Of a stretch of DNA of 12,121 nucleotides, positions 1 to 7,444 are shown piece by piece. Within the stretch, counting starts at the first letter, position 1. The number at the start of each line of letters is the position of its first letter. The DNA lies in contig JBBPYA010000149.1 in assembly GCA_038200385.1 (NCBI GenBank), positions 1 to 12,121 of the forward strand. The letters run 5' to 3'. The notes beneath the pieces are model-generated. The model ran no database searches, was not told the origin of the DNA, and worked only from the letters and a program-made list of their open reading frames with translations. A program made the position numbers and the translations under genes. The stretch comes from JBBPYA01 sp038200385 (GTDB taxonomy: Bacteria; Actinomycetota; Actinomycetes; Mycobacteriales; Geodermatophilaceae).

Positions 1-1473
<1,473 letters not shown>

Positions 1474-1519
1474 CCGAGGACTTCGCGGACACCGTGTGGG
1501 CGGCACGCGCCGGCCGTTC

Positions 1520-1551
1520 GACCGCGGGCTACGGGCTCGCGCCGCGCGGTC
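1520..1551. terminator. Possible stem-loop between convergent genes
   Basis: A 7-bp perfect stem, GACCGCG (1520-1526) with CGCGGTC (1545-1551), encloses an 18-base GC-rich loop. It lies in the 90-base gap between the convergent UvrA-like and membrane-protein genes. There is no T-tract on either side, so intrinsic termination is only a guess. Confidence 0.22.
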
Positions 1552-1563
1552 CTTGGGAATGGG

Positions 1564-2208
1564 TCAGTGCACAGCGACCGCTCGAGCCGCGGACCGGGTC
1601 TCGACCCGATCCTTCGACTCGGCGTACACGCTCCAACCCAACGCCGCGAACATCAGCATCCACGCGCCGATCACGAGGCGCCCGACGACGAAGCCGGCGA
1701 ATAGGCCGGGAGTGAGCATGACGAACTGGGCGACCCCGATCACCAGTGGGGTCCAGGCCCGCCAGCCCGACCAGACCTTTGCGCGCCGCACGCCGATCCC
1801 GGCCAGGATCGCGCCGACCCCCATCACCGTGCAGGAGATGCCGTACGCCGCACCCATCAGCCCGGCGTTCGCGGCCTCGTTGGTCCAGTCGACGTACCGC
1901 ATCGTGAGCAGCTCCGAGGCGGTCAGCATGGCGGTACCGGCGACGAGCAGCCAGGCGCCAATTCGCGCCACGAGTCCACGACCCACGGCCCCGGAGAGCG
2001 CCAGGGCGACGACACCGGCGAGGAGGCCGAGGTGCTGGACGGCGAAGACGACCTGCACGGTCAGGAAGCCCGTTTCGGAGAAGGGGTAGCGGAGCAGCGT
2101 GTCGTCCACGGTGGTCTGCCAGGCCAGCAGGACCAGGGCGAGGGCGGCACCGACGATCCCAGCCACCAGGCAGACCAGGCCGCAACGGCGGAGGGAGAGA
2201 TCGGACAT
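1564..2208 (-). CDS. Six-helix integral membrane protein, hypothetical (divergent from TetR)
   Basis: A protein of 214 residues with about six predicted transmembrane segments, at roughly residues 8-29, 46-72, 82-102, 116-138, 150-170 and 173-195. Helix boundaries are rich in Gly/Ala, and the C-terminal tail is polar and basic. No catalytic motif or named family was recognised. The start at 2208 (MSDLSL) is preferred over the in-frame ATG at 2238, because GGAGG sits 5 bases upstream of 2208 and 2238 lies inside the operator palindromes. It is transcribed away from the TetR gene at 2281 and shares its control region, so it is the likely regulated target, perhaps an efflux or stress-related membrane protein. 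The function is unknown. Confidence 0.85.
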   Translation of the reverse strand: MSDLSLRRCGLVCLVAGIVGAALALVLLAWQTTVDDTLLRYPFSETGFLTVQVVFAVQHLGLLAGVVALALSGAVGRGLVARIGAWLLVAGTAMLTASELLTMRYVDWTNEAANAGLMGAAYGISCTVMGVGAILAGIGVRRAKVWSGWRAWTPLVIGVAQFVMLTPGLFAGFVVGRLVIGAWMLMFAALGWSVYAESKDRVETRSAARAVAVH

Positions 2209-2213
2209 GAGCA

Positions 2214-2218
2214 CCTCC
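2214..2218 (-). promoter_or_regulatory. Ribosome binding site deciding the membrane-protein start
   Basis: GGAGG on the minus strand, 5 bases before the ATG at 2206-2208. It decides for the shorter reading frame over the upstream ATG at 2238. Confidence 0.7.
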
Positions 2219-2233
2219 GGTCTACTAAAGTTT

Positions 2234-2267
2234 GTCACTAGTGACTGTCACTAGCAATAGTCGCTAG
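2234..2267. promoter_or_regulatory. Tandem TetR-type operator (two overlapping 17-bp palindromes)
   Basis: A perfect 17-bp inverted repeat, CTAGTGAC-T-GTCACTAG, spans 2238-2254. A second, imperfect one of the same size and design (CTAGCAAT-A-GTCGCTAG, 2251-2267) overlaps it by the four bases CTAG. Seen another way, GTCACTAG, GTCACTAG and GTCGCTAG recur at 2234, 2247 and 2260 with a 13-base period. The block sits between the divergent membrane-protein and TetR genes and runs into the TetR -10 box. This geometry fits two TetR dimers bound side by side. Binding is inferred from position and symmetry. Confidence 0.75.
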
Positions 2268-2270
2268 AAT
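2242..2270 (+). promoter_or_regulatory. Promoter of the TetR gene at 2281
   Basis: A -10 box TAGAAT (2265-2270) lies 17 bases after a weak -35 TGACTG (2242-2247). The predicted transcript start near 2277 leaves only about 4 bases before the ATG at 2281. It also rules out the ATG at 2269, which falls inside the -10 box. The promoter overlaps both operator palindromes, so autorepression is expected. Confidence 0.55.
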
Positions 2271-2280
2271 GAGGCGCGCC

Positions 2281-2931
2281 ATGAGCGATGTCAAGGGTTT
2301 GACCCGGAAAGAGCGGTCCGAGAAAACACGCCGGGCGATCGTGCTGGCCGCGACCGAGGAGTTCCGGGCCGGCGGCTACCACGGCACGACGATGGCCGGA
2401 ATCGCGAGACGGGCCGGGGTCGCCGTCCAAACCGTCTACTTCGTCTTCCACACCAAGCCGCTGCTGCTGACCGCCACCATCGACCAGGCGGTCATGGGCG
2501 ACGAGGAGCTGACCCCGCCCGAGCGCACCGAGTGGTGGCAGGAGGGTGTCTCGACCAAGGACGGGCACCGGGCGCTCGAGGTCTTCGTCACCAACATCGC
2601 GGTCATCGAGGAGCGCGCTGCCCTCCTGGACCGGGTCGCTCGGGCAGCGGCCACGACGGATCCCGAGGTCCTAGACGTGCTCGCCCACCACGAGAGGCTG
2701 CGGGTAGCCGGATTCCGCAGCTACCTCGAGACGTTCTCCGCGCGTGGGCTGCTCAGACGAAACCTGACCCTCGACGAGGCGACCGACGTGCTGCTGACCA
2801 TGGTCGGGTCAACCACCTTCCTCGAGTTCACCGAAGGACGCGCATGGTCGATAACGCGCTGGAGCAGCTGGACGACCGCGACCCTGGCCGGTCTCTTGCT
2901 CGAGCCGACGAAGAAGAAGAGGCACCGGTGA
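2281..2931 (+). CDS. TetR/AcrR family transcriptional regulator
   Basis: A protein of 216 residues with an N-terminal TetR DNA-binding domain at about residues 10-58. The recognition region reads TTMAGIARRAGVAVQTVYFVF, preceded by a helix beginning RRAIVLAATEEF. The remainder is an all-helical ligand-binding and dimerisation domain of normal length, ending in a basic tail (KKKRHR). The start at 2281 (MSDVKG) is chosen because the upstream ATG at 2269 lies within the -10 element. It is divergent from the membrane-protein gene and has a double-palindrome operator just upstream, so it probably represses both itself and that gene until a small ligand binds. The ligand is unknown. Its stop is followed, in the same frame, by a remnant of a UvrA-like C-terminus. 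Confidence 0.92.
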   Translation: MSDVKGLTRKERSEKTRRAIVLAATEEFRAGGYHGTTMAGIARRAGVAVQTVYFVFHTKPLLLTATIDQAVMGDEELTPPERTEWWQEGVSTKDGHRALEVFVTNIAVIEERAALLDRVARAAATTDPEVLDVLAHHERLRVAGFRSYLETFSARGLLRRNLTLDEATDVLLTMVGSTTFLEFTEGRAWSITRWSSWTTATLAGLLLEPTKKKRHR

Positions 2932-2946
2932 GCCAGCTGCTGGCGA

Positions 2947-2997
2947 GCCCGCTCCACCCTCACCGGCGAGCACCTCGCCGCCTACGTCGGCGGCTGA
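2947..2997 (+). pseudogene. Remnant of a UvrA-like C-terminus (duplicate of the upstream gene's tail)
   Basis: These bases read ARSTLTGEHLAAYVGG and stop, against ARSSLTGEHLAAYVGS and stop at the end of the UvrA-like gene. By hand count 48 of 54 bases match between 1423-1476 and 2947-3000, including bases just past the stop. Differences fall mostly at third codon positions, so this is an old coding remnant rather than a recent copy. Nothing upstream of about 2935 in this frame is UvrA-like; the TetR stop at 2931 intervenes. Confidence 0.8.
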
Positions 2998-3097
2998 CCG
3001 GGACCGGGCCTGATCCCGGAGAGGAGCGTCCCGATGTGCCAACTCGTCCCGGGCCGGAACGGCGCCGGTACAGCAGGACGGGGCGGGATCCGTGCCG

Positions 3098-3125
3098 TTG
3101 TGCACCCGGCCGGCTGTGGCACGAT
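3098..3125 (+). promoter_or_regulatory. Candidate leaderless promoter of the AraC-type gene
   Basis: TTGTGC (3098-3103), a 16-base spacer and CACGAT (3120-3125) end 7 bases before GTG at 3133. Transcription would begin at or next to the start codon. The -10 is weak because its first base is C instead of T. This supports starting the gene at 3133. Confidence 0.4.
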
Positions 3126-3132
3126 CTCGAAG

Positions 3133-3582
3133 GTGACCAGCAGGACCGCCGAGGCGCAGCACCTGCGCGACCTCGCGCGGCTGCGCCGGGTTCGTGACCG
3201 GATCGACCGGGAGTACGCGCAACCGCTGGACGTCGAGGCGCTCGCCCGCGGGGCGCACATGTCCGCCGGGCACCTCAGTCGCGAGTTCCGGCGTGCCTAC
3301 GGCGAATCGCCGTACGGCTACCTGATGACGCGCCGGATCGAGCGTGCGATGGCGCTGTTGCGTCGGGGCGACCTCAGCGTCACCGAGGTCTGCTTCGCAG
3401 TCGGCTGCTCGTCGCTGGGTACGTTCAGTACCCGCTTCACCGAGCTGGTCGGGATGCCGCCCAGCACCTATCGGGCTCAGCCGGTTCGGGCGACGGAGGG
3501 GATGCCGGCGTGCGTGGCGAAACAGGTGACCAGACCGATCCGGATTCGAGAAGCGCGGGTCCCGGCGCCGCACCTAGCGTGA
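3133..3582 (+). CDS. AraC-family regulator, DNA-binding domain only
   Basis: From GTG at 3133 the protein has 149 residues, nearly all of it a two-helix-turn-helix AraC domain. The first HTH is around LDVEALARGAHMSAGHLSRE and the second around SVTEVCFAVGCSSLGTFSTR, ending in GMPPSTYR. There is no N-terminal sensory domain, so the ligand, if any, is not bound in the usual way. An in-frame ATG at 3034 would add 33 residues of low-complexity character that do not resemble the family; it is rejected. The stop overlaps the possible GTG start of the VOC gene (GTGA at 3579-3582), giving a coupled operon. Single-domain AraC proteins paired with VOC proteins are common in actinobacteria and are usually thought to control the VOC partner. 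Confidence 0.9.
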   Translation: MTSRTAEAQHLRDLARLRRVRDRIDREYAQPLDVEALARGAHMSAGHLSREFRRAYGESPYGYLMTRRIERAMALLRRGDLSVTEVCFAVGCSSLGTFSTRFTELVGMPPSTYRAQPVRATEGMPACVAKQVTRPIRIREARVPAPHLA

Positions 3583-3587
3583 GCGCC

Positions 3588-3998
3588 ATGGACATCAGCA
3601 TCTTCCAGATCCTCCTGCCGCATGACGACCCAGACGCCTCGCTGGCCTTCTACCGGGACACCCTCGGCTTCGAGGTCCGGAACGACGTCGAGTACGGCGG
3701 GATGCACTGGCTCACCGTCGGCCCCCCGGACCAGCCCGGCACGTCCATCGTCCTGTACCCGGTCGCCGCCGTCCCCGGCATCACCGACGACGAGCGCCGC
3801 ACCATCGCCGAGATGATGGCCAAGGGCACCTACGCCAGCATCACCCTGGCCACGACCGACCTGGACGGCACGTTCGAGCGGCTGCAGGCCGGCGACGCCG
3901 AGGTCGTCCAAGAACCGACCGAGCAGCCGTATGGCGTCCGCGACTGCTCCTTCCGCGACCCCGCGGGCACCCTGATCCGTATCCAGGAGCTGCGCTGA
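3588..3998 (+). CDS. VOC (glyoxalase/bleomycin-resistance fold) family protein
   Basis: A protein of 136 residues with the paired beta-alpha-beta-beta-beta architecture of the vicinal oxygen chelate superfamily. The first module begins ISIFQILLPHDDPDASLAFY and contains LGFEVRNDVEYGG. The second contains ASITLATTDLDGTFERL and ends DCSFRDPAGTLIRIQEL. Members act as metal-dependent isomerases, dioxygenases or antibiotic-binding proteins; the substrate here cannot be told. The start is ATG at 3588; a GTG at 3579 would add three residues and overlap the AraC stop. Neither start has a good ribosome binding site, consistent with translational coupling. The regulator-VOC pair next to a UvrA-like gene suggests a resistance or stress role, which is inference. 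Confidence 0.9.
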   Translation: MDISIFQILLPHDDPDASLAFYRDTLGFEVRNDVEYGGMHWLTVGPPDQPGTSIVLYPVAAVPGITDDERRTIAEMMAKGTYASITLATTDLDGTFERLQAGDAEVVQEPTEQPYGVRDCSFRDPAGTLIRIQELR

Positions 3999-4092
3999 TC
4001 AGTCCGCCGCTGGCAGCCATGAGTGACCGTCAAATCGCGCCAGGACGAGGAGATTCTTCTCGACCCAGCTCGGTGCCACCGATGGCGCGAGC

Positions 4093-4531
4093 GCCGGGCT
4101 GTTCTCGTGGTGGTGGGCAACGACGCCGGGGACTCCTCGTCGTTCGCCCACCTGTTCCAGTCCGGGGGCTACGACGGCACTCTGCGCCTCGACGGCGACC
4201 GCAGCGTCGGCTTCCTGAACGTCGAGGACCGCGCGCACCGGCAGCTGCTGCTGGAGGGCGCGGTCATGTCCGAGAGCGACGGCCTGGAGCCGATCGTCGG
4301 CGTGCGACACGACCTGCGCTTCGACGACGGACTGGACCTGACCGGCGGCGCGGTCGAGGTGCTGACCCGCGGCGGGGCGGCGTACCCGATCGACCTCGAC
4401 GCCTCCGGGCGGGGCGGGTACCTGCCCGGTGGCTGGCGGTGCTGTCCTGGGCCGGTACGGCGGGGTCGGGCATCGTGGAGTTCGCGCACACCCGCAGCCC
4501 GGCGTACCGCTACCGGCCGGGACCGGACTAG
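4093..4531 (+). pseudogene. Frameshifted C-terminal fragment of a hypothetical protein
   Basis: Coding-like sequence runs through three frames. Frame 1 gives AGLFSWWW up to about 4116. Frame 3 gives the block starting GNDAGDSSSFAHLFQSGGYD and running through GGAVEVLTRGGAAYPIDLDA to about 4435. Frame 2 gives GIVEFAHTRSPAYRYRPGPD and a stop at 4529-4531. The first shift fits loss of one base after TGGTGGTGG. No start or N-terminal part was found, so the gene is both truncated and frameshifted. The alternating beta-strand pattern and short Gly turns look like the C-terminal half of a lipocalin-like beta protein, with a weak, unverified resemblance to DUF7064/DUF7065 proteins. No function is assigned. 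Confidence 0.55.
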
Positions 4532-4694
4532 CCGGCGATACCGGCGGTGACGGCCCCGTCCCACGCGCCAGGGAAGGTCCCCGCACGGCGGGTACCCGCG
4601 GTGCTTGATCTCGCCACCGTGGACGTTGCTACTTGCGCACGACGAACCCAGCCCTGGTCCGCGAACGCTCACGGCGTCCCGTAGGTCGTCGGGC

Positions 4695-4722
4695 TTGCGA
4701 GACAGGTGACCGGACGTACAGT
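4695..4722 (+). promoter_or_regulatory. Candidate leaderless promoter of the HTH pseudogene
   Basis: TTGCGA (4695-4700), a 16-base spacer and TACAGT (4717-4722) end 7 bases before ATG at 4730, placing the predicted transcript start at the start codon. Confidence 0.5.
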
Positions 4723-4729
4723 CCACGTC

Positions 4730-5260
4730 ATGCCGACCCTTCCGGCGTTCGATGGCGGTGCGCTGATCCATGCTCTCGACGCCGAGCGTGACGTCCGCGG
4801 GCTTACGTGGAGCAACCTCGCCGACGAGCTGTGGCAGCAGTCCGCCGACCTCAACGCCCGGCTGGCGGACAACGCGTTGTGCCCGGGGGCACTCGTGCGA
4901 ACCGCGAAGCGGGAGACGATGTCCTGTCAGTACGCGCTGATCCGCTGCGCTGGATCCACCGCGCGCCGGAGGACTTTCTGGTGGGTGCGGTCGTCGACGT
5001 CGGCGACCCCCGGCTGCCGGAGGCAGGGGCCGGCCAGTCGCCTGCGATGGGATCTCAGCGAGGTGCATGCCGCAGTCAACGAGCACCGCAACGAACGCAG
5101 ACTCACATGGGCGGAAGTGGCGAGGGAACTCGGGTGCACGCCAAGCAGGCTGACCAACCTCAAGACCGCCCGCCTGGCGGACATGGGGCTGGTCATGGGC
5201 ATCACCCAGCGGCTCGTGCGGCCGGCCGCCGCTCGCTTCGTTCACCCCACCGAGTGGTGA
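4730..5260 (+). pseudogene. HTH-like DNA-binding protein broken by two compensating frameshifts
   Basis: The N-terminal part (MPTLPAFDGGALIHALDAER, then GLTWSNLADELWQQSADLNA) and the C-terminal part (AAVNEHRNERRLTWAEVARE, then LGCTPSRLTNLKTARLAD) share one frame. Each carries a lambda-repressor-like helix-turn-helix repeat with the pattern RGLTWxxLAxEL. The middle, about 4942-5025, makes sense only in another frame (PLRWIHRAPEDFLVGAVVDV, then GDPRLPEAG). Bases appear lost near 4940 and gained in the GGGG run at 5026-5029. Read straight through, the protein is 176 residues long with about 28 nonsense residues between the two HTH repeats. Corrected, it would be a two-HTH regulator of unknown target. 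Either a decaying gene or a pair of sequence errors fits. Confidence 0.65.
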
Positions 5261-5336
5261 CCAGCGGTCAGACTCGAGACCGAGGTCACCGGTCCCCCGG
5301 CGGACGGCGGCAGCGGGGGGCGCCGCGAGGCCCCAC

Positions 5337-5477
5337 TCAGCCTGGGCCGCGCGGCTGGCCGCCGGTCAGTCCGTGGTCGAAATAGGTCCTGCGCATCCGG
5401 TCGAGCAGCGGGTATCCGACGAGCCTTTCCGGCCATCCGATGACGACAGCGGCCAGGCCACCTTCACCGGGCTTCAT
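5337..5477 (-). other. Possible protein-tail remnant, 46 codons
   Basis: From ATG at 5477 the minus strand reads MKPGEGGLAAVVIGWPERLV, GYPLLDRMRRTYFDHGLTGG and a short end before TGA. The composition (Trp, Tyr, Phe, balanced charges) is protein-like, unlike the surrounding GC-rich shadow frames. Upstream of the ATG the frame quickly hits a stop. It may be the end of a decayed gene on the same strand as the cupin. The family is not recognised. Confidence 0.3.
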
Positions 5478-5522
5478 CGCTGGGCGGGGGTGATCTCGCC
5501 GGCCCAGTCCTGGCCTGCGCCG

Positions 5523-5855
5523 TCAGGTCCGTTTGGCCACTGTCAGCAGGACCGCCGAGTCCTCGACTGCCTCGAGGGCATGACGGGAATCGGGGATGAA
5601 CATGAGGTCGCCGGGTGAGCCGTTCCAGCGATTCTCCCCGGCTACGAGGGTGACACGGCCGTGTAGGACCTGGAGGGTGGCTTCGCCCGGGCTTTCATGC
5701 TCGTCCAGGTTGCTGCCCGCCCGTAAGGCAACGAGGGTCTGACGCAAGACGTGTTCGTGACCTCCATAGATCGTGTGGGCGCTGCGACCGCCCGGTGCGG
5801 TCGATGCCGTCTCCAGGTGGTGTCGGACCAGTGCTGTGAGTGACGTCTTCTGCAT
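5523..5855 (-). CDS. Small single-domain cupin protein
   Basis: A protein of 110 residues starting at ATG 5855, with GAGGAG a few bases upstream on the minus strand as ribosome binding site. The cupin core is visible: an N-terminal helix (TSLTALVRHHLETA), then HVLRQTLVALRAGSNLDEHE followed by SPGEATLQVLHGRV (cupin motif 1 with the His and Glu positions), and SPGDLMFIPDSRHALEA (motif 2 with the His). The fold is a small beta barrel that may bind a metal or small ligand. Small cupins of this type often occur as stress-related proteins of undefined substrate. The frame is open through upstream debris to the SDR fragment at 6479, but the ribosome binding site and domain limits argue that 5855 is the true start. 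Confidence 0.88.
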   Translation of the reverse strand: MQKTSLTALVRHHLETASTAPGGRSAHTIYGGHEHVLRQTLVALRAGSNLDEHESPGEATLQVLHGRVTLVAGENRWNGSPGDLMFIPDSRHALEAVEDSAVLLTVAKRT

Positions 5856-6064
5856 GGGTTCTCCTCGTAGCCGGATGGACCGTGATTGACCGCCGTGGTC
5901 AGGCAGGGGACGCCTCGCCGTAACGCCCGGCGTCCCTGCACAAGGCAGGAAGCGCGGCGAGGCAGGGTCGAGTGTGACGATGGCTTCCGCGGAGTCGCGG
6001 TGCTCCCCTCCCAGCTCGTGGATCTCGTCGAGTAACTCGCCGGGCGTGCGCATGGCCCGCACGA
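5856..6064 (-). other. Non-coding or decayed spacer upstream of the cupin
   Basis: About 210 bases between the cupin start and the receiver remnant. One minus-strand frame contains MRTPGELLDEIHELGGEHRD, which looks protein-like but has no recognised family and merges without a stop into the cupin frame. I see no complete gene here. Confidence 0.3.
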
Positions 6065-6172
6065 TGCCTCGGGCGTGGAAGACCGGATGTCGCGGCAGAC
6101 GTCGATGCCACTGCCGTCGGGTAACCGGATGTCGAGTACGGCGACGTGCGGCCGAACGGCGGGGATGATCCG
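6065..6172 (-). pseudogene. Fragment of a DevR/NarL-type response-regulator receiver domain
   Basis: In one minus-strand frame the bases read IIPAVRPHVAVLDIRLPDGS, then GIDVCRDIRSSTPEA. This is the strand beta-3 and helix alpha-3 segment of a receiver domain, with the phospho-acceptor Asp in VLDIRLPDG. It closely resembles DevR (DosR)-family regulators of actinobacteria. A stop lies upstream in frame at 6191-6193 and the similarity fades after about 6065. No acidic pocket at the N-terminus, no conserved Thr/Lys and no LuxR HTH is present, so only about 35 residues survive. It abuts the SDR fragment in a different frame. Confidence 0.72.
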
Positions 6173-6189
6173 GTACGGCCAGCGACAGG

Positions 6190-6479
6190 GTCAGCGGACC
6201 CTGCTCCCGCCAAAGCGCCTCCATCGTCGCCTCGACCTGCTCGAAGCGGCGGACGTCGACCGCGTGCACGTGTCCCGCGGTGACCGCCGACGCGTGCGCC
6301 GCCGCCTCCTCCTCCTCCTCCAGCACCGCCTGCCGGCGACCCCAGAGGTGGACCTGCGCCCCGTGCTCCACCACGTGGCGGGCCACCCCCCGGCCCAACC
6401 CGGTGCCGCCGCCGGTGATCAGGATCCGCTTGCCGGTCAGCAGCGACCCGACGTACGGCGGGGGGGAGGCGGACGGCAC
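6190..6479 (-). pseudogene. N-terminal third of a short-chain dehydrogenase/reductase
   Basis: From ATG at 6479, about 95 residues are recognisable: GKRILITGGGTGLGRGVARH (the Rossmann TGxxxGxG cofactor site), a strand and helix with HLWGRRQAVLEE, AVDVRRFEQVEATMEALW (the conserved Asp-containing strand) and REQGPLT just before the expected NNA motif. There the similarity stops. The catalytic Ser, Tyr-x-x-x-Lys and the whole C-terminal half are missing, replaced by receiver-domain debris. A normal SDR would be about 250-280 residues, so no activity is expected. The start lies 7 bases after the crotonase stop, showing the two were an operon. A run of five GAG codons (EEEEE) may be a slippage product. 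Confidence 0.8.
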
Positions 6480-6486
6480 GGCGGGC

Positions 6487-7281
6487 TCAGTTGCCGCGGT
6501 ACGCCGAGAAGTCGGGGGGCCGCTTCTCGTTGAAGGCGGTGATCCCTTCCTTGGCCTCGTCGGTCGCGCCGAACATCTTCAGGCTGGAGAAGGCCAGCTG
6601 CCCGATCCCGGCGAAGTGTTCGGTGTCGGCGTTGAACGACTGCTTGAGCACCCTGAGCGCGGTGGGCGAGAGCTTGAGGATCTCGTCGGCCCACTCCCGA
6701 ACCTCCTGCCGCAACCGGTCGGCGGGCACCACCTTGTTGGCCAGCCCCCATTCCACGGCCTGCGCGGCGTCGTACTGCCGGCACAGGAACCAGATCTCCC
6801 GGGCCCGCTTCTCCCCGATCGCGCGGGCCATCAACCCGGTCCCGAACCCGGCGTCGAAGGACCCGACGCGTGGCCCGGTCTGTCCGAACCGCGCGTTCTC
6901 CGCGGCGATCGTCAGGTCGCACAACAGGTGCAGCACATGCCCGCCGCCGATGGCGAAGCCGTTCACGGCGGCGATGACCGGCTTGGGCACATCGCGGATG
7001 ACGCGGTGCAGTGACTCGATCTCGAACAGCCCGCTCTCCGACGGCCCGTAGTCCCCGGTCTCCGCGCGCTGCTTTTGGTCCCCGCCGGTGCAGAACGCCT
7101 TCTCGCCCGCCCCGGTCAGGCAGATCACCCCGACGTCCTGGCTCACCCAGGCGCGCTTGAACGCGAGGACGAGCTCGTCGACCGTCCGGGCCCGGAAGGA
7201 GTTGTAGCGCTCCGGCCGGTTGATCGTGATGCGGGCCAGCCCGTTCTCGACCTCGAACGTGACATCGCTGAACTCGTCCAT
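6487..7281 (-). CDS. Enoyl-CoA hydratase/isomerase (crotonase) family protein, MenB/BadI-like
   Basis: A protein of 264 residues from ATG 7281, with AAGGA about 9 bases upstream on the minus strand. The crotonase landmarks are present: ITINRPERYNSFR, LTGAGEKAFCTGGDQ (first oxyanion-hole region, G66-D68), NGFAIGGGHVLHLLCDLTIA (second oxyanion Gly around 112-114), FGQTGPRVGSFDAGFG (S141, D143) and the C-terminal NEKRPPDFSAY. These resemble dihydroxynaphthoyl-CoA synthase (MenB) and 2-ketocyclohexanecarboxyl-CoA hydrolase (BadI). It has QTGP where, to my knowledge, actinobacterial MenB has QTDA. It also has Gly238 where E. coli MenB has Tyr258. A housekeeping menaquinone role is therefore doubtful; a ring-cleaving or acyl-CoA catabolic role is equally likely. 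It heads a unit whose next gene, an SDR, is broken. Confidence 0.9.
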   Translation of the reverse strand: MDEFSDVTFEVENGLARITINRPERYNSFRARTVDELVLAFKRAWVSQDVGVICLTGAGEKAFCTGGDQKQRAETGDYGPSESGLFEIESLHRVIRDVPKPVIAAVNGFAIGGGHVLHLLCDLTIAAENARFGQTGPRVGSFDAGFGTGLMARAIGEKRAREIWFLCRQYDAAQAVEWGLANKVVPADRLRQEVREWADEILKLSPTALRVLKQSFNADTEHFAGIGQLAFSSLKMFGATDEAKEGITAFNEKRPPDFSAYRGN

Positions 7282-7444
7282 GTAGGTCGGTCCTTCCTCG
7301 GGTACGGCGCGCCGCCGGCGTCGGTCGACTCGGCCCGACCACGGACACAGCGGTACAAAGACCGTCGCGGGCGCGGAATGTGCGGAGCCTAACCGCACCC
7401 GCGCCGACCAGCCGCCGGCCCTGCTCGCCGTCCCCGCGGGGTTC

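Noticed and set aside
2269..2280. ATG at 2269 as the start of the first TetR gene
   Set aside because: It lies within the TAGAAT -10 element, so a transcript from that promoter would not contain it.
3034..3132. N-terminal extension of the AraC-type protein from ATG 3034
   Set aside because: The added residues are Gly/Arg-rich and unlike the family, and a promoter-like element lies inside the stretch just before GTG 3133.
3999..4080. Minus-strand tail reading VEKNLLVLARFDGHSWLPAAD before a stop
   Set aside because: It looks mildly protein-like but has no recognised family and no support upstream, so it is too short to call.
4588..4599. Perfect 12-bp palindrome GCGGGTACCCGC between two pseudogenes
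   Set aside because: There is no loop, no second copy and no regulated intact gene nearby. At this GC content a single short palindrome is expected by chance.
4169..5245. A 358-codon minus-strand open frame
   Set aside because: It is antisense to two recognisable plus-strand pseudogenes and shows no domain of its own.
5523..6479. A single 318-residue open frame joining the SDR N-terminus to the cupin, suggesting a natural fusion enzyme
   Set aside because: The central third has no domain pattern, holds receiver-domain sequence in another frame, and the cupin has its own ribosome binding site and start at 5855. The open frame is chance in GC-rich DNA.
7282..7444. Possible 5' extension of the crotonase to 7479
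   Set aside because: The extra residues are low-complexity Arg/Pro/Gly, and a ribosome binding site precedes the ATG at 7281. I see no gene or clear promoter in this gap.
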